64,000 nt of DNA from Hysterangium stoloniferum (GCA_015178975.1 WHVD01000036.1:496001-560000); one strand, 5' to 3'. Shown: positions 31,516 to 43,409, counted from the stretch's first letter. The notes: generated from the sequence alone by a model not told the origin. A program made the numbers and translations.

Positions 31516-32348
31516 TTCGCAGTTCTCTGGTAGCCACGGGCGCCGAATGCGGCCCATTTTGGACGCTCTTTTCCATTGAGGTAATGGGATTATTTAATTG
31601 CAGGGCACCTGGAGGCTAATATTTCGAAGCTGTCACTGATAGAAGCCTGGAAGGTGGTCGGCAATCAGCAAACGCCATTTGTCTTGTGTTTCTGTCCGTA
31701 AATGGTACAATAAGCGTTCTGTCCCAAGACCCGACATCGCTCGCCTCTAATCAGGCTGGTTGGTCAATGTAACGACTAGAATGTACATGAGCATCGACAA
31801 TACGAGGTGGGAAGCATAGTTGGAAATAGTGTGTATCCGTGATAAGGCATGTTAAGTAAACGGTCGCGACTTAGTAACCTGACTTCATAGAGTGCATGCA
31901 ATTTGAATGACGTCCCTCATATAAATATCCGGAACTGGTGTTTTATTGGTTGCTGCTTGCCACACGACTTGAACAGCTGACTTGTTAAACAAAATTGAAG
32001 GAAATCGACTAGTAACAGTAAGGTGGATTATTCATTGTGTAAGCCTTGTGAGGGTTACCACAACGGACCTTTAATATTTAGTACCCGCTTCCCTAGATAA
32101 TTAGGATAAACGCGCGTAGTAGTTTTTTATCATCATCGTTTTACCTACCGTCACTATCGTGTACTGCCGTCTCCATTCATAGACGAATATACTCGAGTCC
32201 TATCAACATTTGGACTGAGACTCAGTGAGGCTGCAATTGATGGCAGCCTTACACATTGTGTCCCATGATGGTGTTCATGTGTGGAAGTTTACAAACTATA
32301 ACATTAATATAATATCTCAAGGTTGCTTGTGTAAAATAATGGGCGGTT
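31516..32348. other. Upstream intergenic region
   Basis: No coding signal on either strand and no recognised repeat. It ends at a solo LTR. Confidence 0.4.
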
Positions 32349-32570
32349 TGTTAAGATAAAATATAGAAGCTCCGAATGAACTATAAGAGCAGTATATAAA
32401 TTTCGTTGTGCGTATACCTTGGAGTAAGATTAGGCAAACAAATGGGTAGATATATGAACACTAGGCTACTTATATATGTCTGCTAAACAATAGAATACTA
32501 AATGGGGCAACAAACGGGATAGAACAAAGGGATATGTGTTGCGAGCTTATGTAATGCTCGTATTCCAACA
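32349..32570 (-). repeat. G-family solo LTR with perfect target duplication
   Basis: 222 bp; on minus it reads TGTTGGAATACGAGC...ATCTTAACA. Flanked by CGGTT at 32344-32348 and 32571-32575. The second copy is at 49738-49993 in the opposite orientation. It has a TATATATG-type core ('CTTATATATGTC' on plus, near 32470). The TGTTGGAATACGAGC start is typical of copia-type LTRs, but no internal region is present to prove it. Confidence 0.85.
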
Positions 32571-32828
32571 CGGTTGTCGTGATGAAAGGCGTGCAGCCAG
32601 TTTTGGTCTATCAACGCAAAACATATCCGAAAAAAGCTCCCCTAAAGGTTTGAACACCGGCTCGAATGTAATGGAAAGGGACAACCAGTTATCACGTGGC
32701 CAGCAACTAATGAGTATACTTCTACTTAGACCTCTAAGCGATTTGAAGTCTTATGATTTCATGGAAAAAGAAAAGTTTGGATATCTTACTATAGAAGGAA
32801 AGATTACAAAAGTAGGGTGAAAAGTATT

Positions 32829-32908
32829 GGCCTGAGCTGGATTTGAACCAGTAACCACTATGTCTGGATTACATACATGTCTGGTTATATTAAACCATGT
32901 ATTAGGCC
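32829..32908 (-). repeat. tRNA-like segment, copy 1
   Basis: Minus strand: acceptor-like ends GGCCT/AGGCC, T arm ACTGG-TTCAAAT-CCAG-C with a perfect B box (GGTTCAAATCC). The D arm and anticodon arm are not well formed. This is the layout of a tRNA-derived SINE head or an old tRNA pseudogene with Pol III box B intact. Confidence 0.5.
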
Positions 32909-33473
32909 ATGAAGGAATATAAAGGGGACAGTGTAACTTTCTCTTATGCTTCCTCCTTCACCCTGGGACATTTAATATTTTATTCTAAATTATACTATAT
33001 TTTTTATTTCATACATTTCAACTAAGATAGTCCTCAAACATCTTAGACCATATTTAGCTTGAAGTGTTAGTGGGTACACTAGACACTACAGACAGACCTT
33101 TTTACCTAGAAATCACACTGTGTAATATTGTGCAAGTTGTGGTGTAGAAGGGAATAAAGACACAAAGAACAAAGGGATATGTGTTACGAGCTTATATAAC
33201 GCTCGTATTCCAACACAGTTGTCATGATGAAAGGCGTGCAGCCAGTTTTGGTCTATTAATGCAAAATATATCCAAAAAAAGCTCCCCTAAAGGTTTGAAC
33301 ACCGACTCGAATGTAATAGAAAGGGACAACCAGTTATCACATGGCCAGCAATGAATGAGTGCATTTCTACTTAGACCTCTAAGCGATTTGAAGTCTTATG
33401 ATTTCATGAAAAAAGAAAAGTTTGGATATCTTACTATAGAAGGAAAGATTATATAAGTAGGGTGAAAAGTATT

Positions 33474-33553
33474 GGCCTGAGCTGGATTTGAACCAGTAAC
33501 CACTATGTCTGGATTACATACATGTCTGGTGATCTTAAACCATGTATTACACC
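33474..33553 (-). repeat. tRNA-like segment, copy 2
   Basis: Copy of 32829-32908 in the second tandem unit. The B box is kept, but the 5' acceptor side is changed (GGTGTAATA instead of GGCCTAATA), so the acceptor stem is lost here. Confidence 0.5.
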
Positions 33554-33801
33554 ATGAAGGATTGTAAAGGGGACAGTGTAATTTTCTCCTATGCTTCCTC
33601 CTTCACCCTGGGACATTTAATATTTTATTCTAAATTATACTATATTTTTTATTTTATACATTTCAACTAAGATAGTCCTCAAACATCTTAGACCATATTT
33701 AGCTTGAAGTGTTATGTATGCTTGTGGGTACACTAGACACTACAGACAGACCTTTTTACCTAGAAATCACACTGTGTAATATTGTGCAAGTTGTGGTGTA
33801 G

Positions 33802-34365
33802 GCATTGTCTCTGCTGTCACAGACAGCATCCACACATCGACATCTTTCAACCCCTCCATTGACCTCACACCATAAAGGTCAAGGGTCAATGATCACCCTC
33901 AAGCTCACTATTGACTCTACACTTTGAGTCTAAGTAACTCTAACATCTACTGGACATTTCTTTATATTCCCAAATGCATCTTGATAGGGAATCAAACCTA
34001 TTGTGATTGTGTCATCAATATGTGTGACACCATATGTTTCATCCCCTTGTCTCGAGTTCTTAAACGGCATGCCTTTGATTCCGTTGTCTCCTCATTGATC
34101 AAATATTATATTGTTGTCTTGTTTTGTGCAAAAGTCTATTTTTCTCTTTGTTCTCTTTGTTCACAACATTCCCTTCATTCCACATCCAGTGCTAGTCACA
34201 TATCCTCTGTATGTATATAAATAATCCATAGTCTCTCTAATAGACCATCAGATTTACACATCTCTTCACACTAGGTATTTTGTGTGCACACAGTGCAACA
34301 AAGCTTAACAGGAATATTTAAGGTTGATGCTGGAATTGGGATGGAGCTGTCACATTGGGTGGGAG
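33802..34365. other. Probable remains of a retrotransposon 3' region
   Basis: AT-rich, with one open frame of 98 codons (33924-34220) that I do not recognise. The last 40 nt before the LTR at 34366 are purine-rich (GGAATTGGGATGGAG and GGGTGGGAG), a good polypurine tract for a 3' LTR in plus sense. Confidence 0.4.
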
Positions 34366-34651
34366 TGTTAGCATATGATATTATAGCTTTATGATGTTAT
34401 ATAATGCTACCCTGTATTTTTCAGATCTTTGTAGTATTTTTCCCAGCACTGTAGGTGCAGTAGTTAGTGAATTACCTAGTTAGGCAACTATATAAGTTCC
34501 CAGGAACCTGGGCACTTAGACAAGCACCCAGTGCTTCACCACACCTGTGGGGCTATAGAGAAAGTAATATTACAGCTTGCTTTCATCTCATCCTCACAGG
34601 GATGTAGTTATAGTTGAATAAAACCTAGCTAGCTTTTATCTCATCCTCACA
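34366..34651 (+). repeat. Putative copia-type 3' LTR
   Basis: TGTTAGCATATGATATT...CATCCTCACA, directly after a polypurine-like GGGTGGGAG. An internal copy of 'ATCTCATCCTCACA' at about 34589-34602 means the true 3' end could be there. No second LTR, coding region or target duplication was found. Confidence 0.55.
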
Positions 34652-36167
34652 ATGTTCTGGATGATCTTTAGCTTTCTATTCATTTGTTCTAATAGATTTA
34701 TCATGATGAAACCAGGTTTGTTGGACTGTGCTAAAATAATCTGCAAGCCAGGGGAAACACAGTACGAGGACTCTCTACTGTTGGAGCATAGCCACTTAGA
34801 GTAGAGCAGTATAGAATATAAAACTGGTGATATAACTAGGCTTCCAGATGAGGATCCTACTCCTCAACTGGACTAGACTATATTCTAGAATACATGATCT
34901 GTGCATTGGTCTGTGCACTGCACATTTGTGTGTACTATGGAACTAGTAAACACTAAACTAAATATAACTATCACATTATTTATGAACCAGTCGAATCTAT
35001 GCAGTCACAAGATGAGATATGGGATTAACTAATTATTCTATTCCCATATTCTAACAGACTAAGGTAGATTCATTAGGATATAACCACATTTGCATTTGTA
35101 GTATGGTGGATTTATCAGGATAAACCCAGATTTGCATTTGGACTAAGGTGGATTGATCTACATACTGTGAGCCAATATACCAAAAGGTCAAAGATTTGCC
35201 ATTGCCAGTATGACATCTCTCTATTTAATTACCTGGCACTGAGTACATCTATATAATAATGAACACTTGAGTAAATGAAGAAAATTACCTGATATTCAGG
35301 ACATTTTCAGGATATTGAACCAGTTCATAAAACACTCTGTTGAGTTTTAATTACTTGGTGGTCTAAATGCCAACAAATTTAACCCGTGTCATGCATCACA
35401 TGTGATGTCTGAACTCACACAATATAATGGCGAGAAATTAATGAAATGGACAGAAAAATAGAAAGAAAATAGAAAAATAGAAAAGGTAATGAATGGTCCA
35501 CCCATAATCCATCATTCAAAAGTATTGTCACAAAACCTATTATTTAATTTCTTCTAGAAAATATTATGATATAAATAAGTGAAAAGCTTACCCACTAAGT
35601 TAACAATAAAGTATTTAGTAAATCATAGTATCGTATTTTCACCGTAGGCATTGGTTCAATTCTAGGACATACACGAATATTTTTCATGTCACCTGCCAGT
35701 GTGACGATCTTTATTTTTGAAACAATTGTGTGCGACTTGATTGATTTTAAAACATCAGGACCACTAGGGACTTTTTAATCTTCAAATTGCAATGCGGCCA
35801 TACCATAGATAGAATAGACACGTACAAAAATGCAGCCGTAAACCAAAAAAGCCACATATGTATACAAAATATACAAATATATTCCCACCAAAGCAGTAGT
35901 AAAAAGTCCAATCATGTGTCGAGTGAGTTTCACTCAAAACTCAACCGAACGCCCCCCCCCACCTTCACAAAACAAAACAAGAGGTGGTACAAAAACAGCC
36001 CACAACATGTGTGTGCAGTGCTTTAAAACAAAACATGATGAGGACAGCAAAGGAACGGGAAAGAAAAGTGGTCCATGAACAGTAAAACGTACACCACGTA
36101 AACCGGCACCCGTCGCTTCTGAGCGATATGAATCTCTCACATCAGACCAACACCCAACATGAAGCAC
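34652..36167. other. Region without genes
   Basis: AT-rich. A unit of about 45 bp is repeated two to three times at 35061-35160 ('GGATAAACCCAGATTTGCAT' type). A palindromic 'CATCACATGTGATG' is at about 35393-35406. A C-run is at 35952-35961. No coding signal until 36168. Confidence 0.4.
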
Positions 36168-37713
36168 TCAAACCTCCATCTTCATCTCCAACTCATCCTC
36201 CACCTTCCCACCCCAATTTTCAGTCCCGTCCGCGAGCCCATCCAGCGACACATCATCAATCTCCACATGCACGTCATCCATATCATCCATATGCACATCA
36301 TCTATATTATGCACATCAATATCTGCACCCGCACCACCGCTCATAGCCGCAACAGCCATCGTACTCGCAGTAGTCATGGGGTATCCATATCCCGACGTAG
36401 GCATATGCGTCGGCAATGTGTATGCGTATGTGTGGGCATGGGGGTGGGCATGTTATGTTGATGATGCAACTGCGACTGCGTACGGGCTGGGGTAATGGAC
36501 GAGGTCCAGCAACCGCCACATGCGGATGATACCCACGCTATTGCGACGTCGGATTCTGATCCGGGCTAGAATGCCGGCTCGGGCTGGGATTAGGCAGTCC
36601 CAGCAACCCCGGGTGAACTGCGTCACAGGAACCGGACCCGGGATCGGAATCGCCACAAACACAGCTACAGACTTCAGTCTCGTGGGTGTGTTCGTGGTTG
36701 TATTCGTGTTCGTGTTCGTGTTCGTGTTCATGCTGCCCCGCATGCCGCTCCTCGCAGCAGTCGTAGGTAACGGTAACGACCGTCCACCGACCCCGGTCCC
36801 AACCCGACCAGGCGACACCCGCGTCTCCAGTTCGGCATCACCATCCGCCTCATCCACACTTGTGGATATATCTCCGGGGTCGGTGGGGCTAGAGTACGAT
36901 GCGCCGTTGCTGTTCGGGTAGGCGCCGCCTGAATGGGAGAAGACGTAGGGTTGACACCAGCATTGACATTTGCAGTATTAGGACCATTGCCAACGTTGGT
37001 ATTAGCCAACGATAACTCGGACATAGGAAGTGGGTTCGGGGTGGGGTGAAGTCCGCCAGAGAGGTATTTAGGGAGGGATGTACCACCGCCGGAGATCGTG
37101 GGTGAGAGATGGGAGGGGATAGCTTCGGCCTGTGGGAAGGCTCATTAGCGCGCGGTGCTGAGAGATAGATGGAGCGAACGAAACCCGCTCACCGCCAGGA
37201 GCTGTACTTGCTCATGAGTCGACACGAGAAACTTGCTTACTTCGTGCCAGTATGGGGAGTGTTCCTAGGGGTATTTGACGAGACAGCTCTGGTGCCGGTA
37301 AACCTTTTAATGTCGGTATTTATTAATAAAACACACGCCTTGGCACAGCTCTCACACTTGAACGTCAGATCCTTCTTCTTCCACCTGTGTCCGTGTCCCG
37401 GCCCCTGCCCCTGCCCCTGCGAATGCAAATCGAAATCCAAAGGTGCACTTTTCCACAGCTGCGCCCCCGCGCTACAACTCCTCGTATGCATCCCCTGGGA
37501 GTGGGGTCATGGATTATTTGTGGAGAATTGGGGTTGTGATTGCGATGGGGGCGGGAGCGGCATTATATTTTCATCCGTGTCTATGTGGAGGATGTAAAGC
37601 TGGCTGATTTGTATTCGGGCTTGGGTGCTGGGCTTGGGCTTGGGCTTGTGTTTGAACGGGAGAGGAGAACGGGAGAGGAGAAAGAGTGGATGGATGGGAT
37701 GTGCTTGTCATGG
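36168..37713 (-). pseudogene. C2H2-type regulator gene, decayed
   Basis: On minus, from a possible ATG near 37713 ('MTSTSHPSTLSPLPFSSP'). Then come 'FKCESCAK', a 35-nt GC-AG intron (37304-37338), 'VYRHQSCLVKYP', a stop TAG at 37265-37267, and 'EHSPYWHEVSKFLVSTHEQV'. Agaricomycete relatives read K-HRWEHTPHW in this block, so the Trp codon became TAG and the first His after the finger became Tyr. Later text: a Ser/Gly-rich part, 'DEADGDAELETR', an Asn-Thr run from a GTGTTC repeat (36690-36730), and an acidic end 'VEDELEMKMEV' at 36168. At least one further frame change (near 36880) is needed. Confidence 0.55.
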
Positions 37714-38564
37714 CGTTTGTTGTTGGCGATATGATATGATCTGATAATGCGTGTCCGTATCCCTTCGCATTTTAAAGAATATTATAAGAAATAAAAAGAA
37801 AAACGCACAAACAAAGCGAATATGAATCCTTCCTCAGTATTCCGATTAATAATAACAATCCACGGTGGGGTCCCACGTGGAGTACAGGAGACGTGTGCAA
37901 TAGGCACTAATGGAGTGTAAACAAGGAAGCAGCACAAGGTTCAGGTCGGTCAGATAACAATCGACAGAATCGCCAGGTGTGAGCGTGTGGACCGACGTCG
38001 TATATGAAAAGCAACTTACAGCGTCTGTGCTCGCTTAGCCCTTGCTTCCGTCGAAACAATACAACTTTGGACGAATCAGACCCACTACGTGTGGTGGAAG
38101 ATTTGTTGGGCGGGGGTGGTTGAGAAGGAATTGCTCTTGCAGGTCGAACTTCGAATGGAAGGTAAAATGGTAGTTGAGCAAGGCTGTCCAATCATATTCC
38201 TAGTACCACATGCAGAGTAGTGCGAGGTAGCTTGAAGTTCCGAGAATGAAGCTGCATTGTTTCCATTCTAGTGATTTTCCTTCATGATCTTTTATAAACT
38301 TAAATATATTTTCCTTATTTGGATATGTGCTTATTTTACTGTGTTCGGGTGGTTTTCTAATAGATCTCATCTCTGAACCATGCATATGACAAAAGCTTGT
38401 CATTTTAGTGTATAAAATATTTTATTATTTTGCTTTAAAATACCATGAAAGTTATTGTTATGTATTCTATTCTATTCTATTCTATTCTATATATTTAATA
38501 ACAATGAAAAAACAAATAATTTGAACTTAGATAGGATATAAGGATATATTACTACAAATCAATT
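37714..38564. other. Intergenic region with a pentanucleotide repeat
   Basis: A Pro/Ser-rich minus-strand frame (37907-38191; 'PARAIPSQPPPPNKSS') is unrecognised and may be chance or an exon. (TATTC)n, about 5.6 units, is at 38463-38490. Nothing else is seen. Confidence 0.35.
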
Positions 38565-39021
38565 TGTTAGGATTGGGAAACCCACTGGGCTCCAGATCCT
38601 ATCCCATAAGCATGTCTCTCTATTTTAGGATTGTCTATTACCAAGACTCCACTCAGACATCCTGGACCCTCTAAATGCTAGAAGGTCCCTTGTTCTGATC
38701 TACCCCTTTGGTCTGGTTAACATGGATTCATTTGTTATCTTATAGTGTTATTTGTATCTTAAATCCTGATTCCCAATAAAGCCTATCCTGTATCATTCTT
38801 GTTCACCTGTTCTATCCTTTTGTCTTACTGTATCAGTTGTACAATAATCATTAGTCCTATATTGTCTGAGACCTGTTTCTACTTATATTCCAATCAGAAT
38901 ATCAACTTAGTACCAACTTAGCACCCAACATAGTATCCAACTATCTCCAGCTCAATATCTACCTCTGTTCTTTCAATTGCATCTATCTATTCTCAGAGCC
39001 TGTGGGGATTCAAACTTAACA
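38565..39021 (+). repeat. E-family LTR-like sequence
   Basis: TGTTAGGATTGGGAAACCC...CAAACTTAACA. The start closely matches 53449 (TGTTAGGACTGGGAAACC), which defines a family. It contains a polyadenylation-like AATAAAGCC at about 38774. There is no target duplication. Confidence 0.5.
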
Positions 39022-39137
39022 ACATAGCATACTGTATTCTTGAAAACCCCAGGTCTTCTGACTCAATTATCTTTGGGTCTTTCTGGACTCCTACTTTACT
39101 CTGCAATAAAGAAGAATGTATGTATGTTGAAGAAGAC

Positions 39138-39620
39138 CCATCATCCGAAGTGACTTGAGTTTGCTCAGTACTATGAAAAATGGACTGTGGAGGACTTCAA
39201 AAGGGTGTTGTAGACAGATGAGACTAAGATTAACTGAATTGGATCTGATGGAAAGGTATATGTTTAGAAAAAATGGGGGGAACCAACATCTGACTGAACA
39301 ACAACACCAACTGTCAAGTATGGAGGAGGAAATAATCTCATGGTGTGGGGCTCTATAGGGTGGAATAGTGTGGGATGATTTGTGGAGATTTTGGAGGATG
39401 GAGTGGTAGAAAGCTTTGGAATACTAGAAATGGAAGGGGCCAAACATTACTTTCAACAGGACAATGATCCAAAACATTTCAGGATTGAACTTTTCAAGAT
39501 TGGCTTGGGCATTGGCATGCTCATGATCAATATTATAATCCTTCTGCTCCTTAATGAGACAATTTGCAATGAACTGATCCCAATTCTGAGTGATTTGTGG
39601 TATGGTTCAATAGAGTGAAA
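39138..39620 (+). pseudogene. Tc1/mariner transposase, catalytic middle part, inactive
   Basis: Text in one frame with stops: 'EKWTVEDFKRVL', stop, 'TDETKIN', stop, 'IGSDGKVYV', 'TVKYGGGNNLMVWGSIGW', 'VEILEDGVVESFGILEMEG', 'HYFQQDNDPKHFRIELFK'. The first two catalytic Asp (TDET and QQDNDPKH) are present; the third catalytic part is lost. TGG-to-TAG and CGA-to-TGA changes explain two of the stops. Confidence 0.8.
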
Positions 39621-39725
39621 GGACTTTCCAGAATAGTGGAGAATTCTATCAATCTCATAGAGACCAAAGTCATCAATTGTGTCAGGTGCTGCATTGTTAA
39701 TGTCATATTTAACCCTCAGGATCTG

Positions 39726-39885
39726 TTAAAATTGTAACTAATATTTATCTCAGTCTCGTATTAGGGTACATATAATGGACTAAGTGTATGTACCTAATAT
39801 TTATCTAATGCATATTGTCAATACAGCAATAAGGGACGTTATCTAAAGCAAACTCACCTCAGTCTTGTATTAGGGTATAACAGAC
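39726..39885 (+). repeat. Short sequence with LTR-like ends and an internal repeat
   Basis: TGTTAAAATTG...GGGTATAACA, 160 bp; it contains 'ATCTCAGTCTCGTATTAGGG' and 'CCTCAGTCTTGTATTAGGG' as a direct repeat about 108 nt apart. No target duplication. It may be the Tc1 end region or a small LTR. Confidence 0.3.
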
Positions 39886-39889
39886 TGAG

Positions 39890-40670
39890 GTGTAGATAGT
39901 GTGACTATATTGTTTAAATACCATGCAGTGAATGATGACCATATGTGGAACAAAGGGATGACGTGTCCTTTCATGTATCTACGATCACATGTTCTAAAAA
40001 TAGATGTCATTCGTTGAATCCATTGTTCATGTATACATTCCAACAGGATCCAGTCAAAATCATCACAGATAAATTCTTTGAACTCATTCCACAGTTCTTG
40101 GGGTTGTGCAGGGGAAGACATAGTCAAAATGATGATGAACAACCTGTAATGTTGAAGACCAGGCTGTATGCAACTGGCTTCTCTGAGACACATGTTCCAC
40201 TGGTGATCATCTTCAAGTAAATCACATGCAACACAGGCTTATTGAAATGTGGGATGGGTCTTATCCTGAAAAGTCCTGAGGTTTTCAAATGAGGTGGCAC
40301 CTTGGATAACAGTGAGCAATGTATAGAGATGGAATATTTCACCACTGGAAGCATTGACAAAATGGATGCATCCTATGGAAAAACCACTTTGACGTGGCTT
40401 CCATGATTTACCTGGCTACAAATATAAAATACTTGGAAAAATCCATATACAATGTGTCCCTGGCACAGACACCATTGTACCCAATGAGATCCTTGGCATT
40501 AGCTTCAAAATAAGCCATTAGAGTTGTGCCAGTACACTCTGCTCTTTGTAAAGCCTCAGCAGGGCCTTGATCAGCATCAAAAATGACAGTGTTTTCCCCA
40601 GGGTGGTGGACATGAAGTGGCATTACTGCAGGAACCTGGGTGTGGAGTTCATTGTGCATTAATCATGAGA
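39890..40670 (-). pseudogene. Helitron Rep/helicase relic (PIF1-like helicase part)
   Basis: Minus strand from 40670: 'VPAVMPLHVHHPGENTVIFD', 'TTLMAYFEANAKD', 'RDTLYMDFSKYFIF'. Then, after frame changes, 'GATSFENLRTFQDKTHPTFQ', a stop, 'ACVACDLLEDD', 'WNMCLREAS', 'SPAQPQELWNEFKEFICDDF'. These are the blocks between the Rep and helicase cores in fungal Helitron proteins (ATSF-DLRT, AC-A-GLL-DD, P-LW-F---IC-D). Walker motifs and Rep HUH motifs are not in the preserved part. Helitron ends were not found. Confidence 0.75.
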
Positions 40671-42101
40671 CAGACTGATATGCACTAATGTATCATGTCT
40701 CAAGGTACATTAGTAAAATGGGCATGTGCTCTGGAGCTTCTAGGAGGCTCCAGTGGCACTAGAGTATTCAGAGAACATTCCCCAGTTTCAAAACCTGTTT
40801 CTCTTCTGTAGCCCAAGAGCATCAGACTCCCCAACCTAACAACAATGAAGAAAGTCTGTCTCTCTTTGTGACTGGCCCTGAATACTTACTCGCAGGGTAA
40901 TAATAACATTATATAACCAGTCATATCTGTGTCTTGAAGTAAGATTTCACTCTTCCATAACTGCAGATGCCAATCAAATTGATAGTTGTAGCAAACCCCA
41001 GCCACACTGGAAACTGCTGAGAATGCAACTCAAATCACCACTGTTTTTTATTTGGAATATTTGTTATTCAAGGGATGAATTCCAGCTTCCCCTCTTTGTT
41101 ATGATTTACACTCAAACTACTATGAAGTCATTGTATCAACCAGGACCTTGTTCCATTATACCCCCATCCCCTCATGTGGCTTTGTATATCCTTGCGGTGT
41201 CATATTGAGGACCTTTGCACATTCGCGGGGTCTCATTTATTCTCATTTATCATTCAAACTCATACCCCCATTTCCGTCCTATTCCACTCACCTTTTTGTT
41301 ATTGAATAATTTATGTAACTCAGAATTTCATTGTCCGCCCCCCCATTGTTAAGATTGGTACTCTCACCCAACACCCCTGCGGTGAGACTTGACGCAAGTT
41401 TCACAAGGAGAATAAGACAACGCTTATCCCTCTTCAGGATTTCAGCTCATTCAATTTTCCTGTTTAATTCCTTTCCATTACCACAGTGTTGTTTACTGAT
41501 GAGGTGCATACACAAATAAATACGCAGTACGTCTCCCTTTTCCCAGCTCTGATTTCGGATGTGAGTCCCTAACTGGTTTTTTTCGTTTCAACACTCTGAA
41601 TATATATTATACAGCAGATATCGTCTAATTCAAGCATTTGAAGCGACTCGACTATCCACAGCTCAATATGCTTAAAACGAAAACCGTACTCCAATGACTA
41701 CGTGTAATCATCATTAGGCCTCGTGCGCACACCAAACGCGGATATCTCTATGGAAACATACCTTCGTCTCATATTTACCACACCGCATTAGCCACCCGCC
41801 CGCCCCCCGGTACTTCGGTCCCATTTTGTACTTGACCACCCACCTCCGATTCACGGCACTCTGTCCCCGTACTAATGGGTCTCATGAGGCCGTTCGAGTT
41901 CTCAAATTTCTTTCTTTAATGGGCGGATACGCTCGTAGCCCGTTTTCAGCGCAACGCCCCCGCGGCCCCCCAACAACATCCGAATGGTCTCCCTTTCCCC
42001 GACTGCGTCATCATCCTCTTCCTCCTCCTCCTCCTCTTCTACATAATCACGTGATGTACCGAACTATATCCAATGGAAAGAAACACCATCATCGCCTTCG
42101 T
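40671..42101. other. Region without recognised genes
   Basis: 41196-41330 is the second copy of the dispersed repeat at 11848-11960. From about 41680 the composition turns GC-rich. A CTC-rich run is at 42011-42038. No gene was recognised. Confidence 0.35.
41196..41330 (+). repeat. Dispersed repeat, second copy
   Basis: Same order of blocks as 11848-11960 ('GTCATATTGAG', 'TTTATTCTC', 'CATACCCCC', 'CCTATTCCACTCACC', 'TTATTGAAT'). Neither copy is coding. Confidence 0.5.
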
Positions 42102-43409
42102 TTAGTTCTTCCGGTGTGAAGAGTTGCGCTGGTAGAGCATGGGCGTCGGACGCACTTGTTCGCCTTGAAGACGCTCCTTGCTCTGAATGCGCCCGAGTTG
42201 TGAGATGTCGTGCTGATGCGGCTTGCCGCTGTCGATATGCCTAGTAATGATAGGTGGGTGCAGCGTAGGTCTTGTTGGATGTGATGCGCTGTAGGAGCGA
42301 GAGGAGAAGAGCCAGTTTCCATTGCCATCCATTTGGAAGGAGTATGTCGACATTGGCGTTAACAGCACCGTCGACGCTGGCACACTAATAAAAGACGCAC
42401 CTCGGGCCATATCCGCGACTGTCAAACACAAGGCGGTGTTGTCGAAATCTATATCAGATCCTTCCCTAGATACCACCTCCCCAATCATGTAGGCCGTCGG
42501 CGGCGGAGGTGAGGTCGGGGTGATCCCCCTTTGAAGCGGGTCAGGACTGTGAATCATGGCGTTTCTTCAATTTTGTTCGAATGATGTTTGTCTGGTTCCA
42601 GTCTTCTAACTCAGACCGGCGACTACTGCGAAATCGTCATCGGCATCCCACCAGTTGCCGTCACCCCGAGCGCAATCGCAGCATCGTCGCCCGGTGAGTC
42701 CATTCCTCTGCCTCCGTCTGATCGGAGCGGGGGTGTAAACATGGATATATCAGGACAAAGGAAAGGACCGACGCCCATGCCATCTCCCCCCATGAAGAAA
42801 ATCGGGGAAGCTGTCGTTGGCGGCCGTGTTATGTGGGAGTTCCAATGAGGGAGACTGAGATAGTGGAGATGGAGGCCTCAGGTATGAATGTGGATGCTGG
42901 TGCGACTGGGATGATGTGAGCGGTGAATTCGTCAGCGGAGGGATGTCGAAATGACCTTGGAGAAAAACGATGGCAAGGGGAAAGTGTACGCGTGGTGTGA
43001 CGGGGTGTACGAAGGATGAGGCGAAGAGGCTTGGTGCAGTGTAGAGGGAAGGGAGATTATCGACGTCTCGGGATCGACCGTGGCAGTAGAAGAAAAGCTC
43101 TTGTCTAGTATCGATGCCGTCCGGGGCCTGACTTCTTCTTATCTTCATGCTCTTCTTTGTTGCCGAGGCGTCGTAAGAGGGACAAACCGACCGGATACCG
43201 CCCGTTCCGTCGTGGGTATTCCAACCACTACCGTCAAGCACCACGACCTTCCGCAGGCCGCTTGAAGTGTCGTATGGTAAACATTGGTCGCGGGGTGGGG
43301 ATGTGTTCGCCCGTAAGCTTGTTGTGCTTTTCTCAGTCATCCCTACTATGCTCCAATTACTCCTCACCGAAGGGCCAGCCCTCAAAGACGTTCCCATTGG
43401 ACTGCACAC
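42102..43409 (-). CDS. Hypothetical protein candidate (two open blocks)
   Basis: Two open frames on minus, 43409-42750 (about 219 codons) and 42557-42102 (about 151 codons), in a GC-rich stretch. Text such as 'GLRKVVVLDGSGWNTHDGTG' and 'DNTALCLTVADMARGASF' shows no domain I recognise. Overlapping plus-strand frames of similar length exist, so strand and reality are both uncertain. Confidence 0.25.

Larger units (their letters stand above)
32521..33801 (+). repeat. Tandem duplication of a ~630-bp unit, including an LTR end and a tRNA-like part
   Basis: Unit 1 is 32521-33147, unit 2 is 33166-33801 (offset 645). They match nearly throughout, e.g. 'AGCTCCCCTAAAGGTTTGAA' and 'CTAAGCGATTTGAAGTCTTA' in both. 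Unit 2 includes only the last 50 nt of the G-LTR and a diverged copy of its flank, so the duplication followed the LTR insertion. Unit 2 has an extra 'TATGCTTG' near 33717. It is not coding. Confidence 0.9.

Noticed and set aside
36128-36921. Plus-strand frames across 36128-36921
   Set aside because: The minus strand reads family-like text ('CESCAK', 'SKFLVSTHEQVQ', acidic C-terminus) in a consistent order; the plus frames are shadows of biased sequence.
42118-42180. tRNA gene at the 'GTTGCGCTGGTAGAGCATGG' sequence
   Set aside because: Only a D-arm-like stretch is present. No T arm or matching acceptor follows within the right distance.
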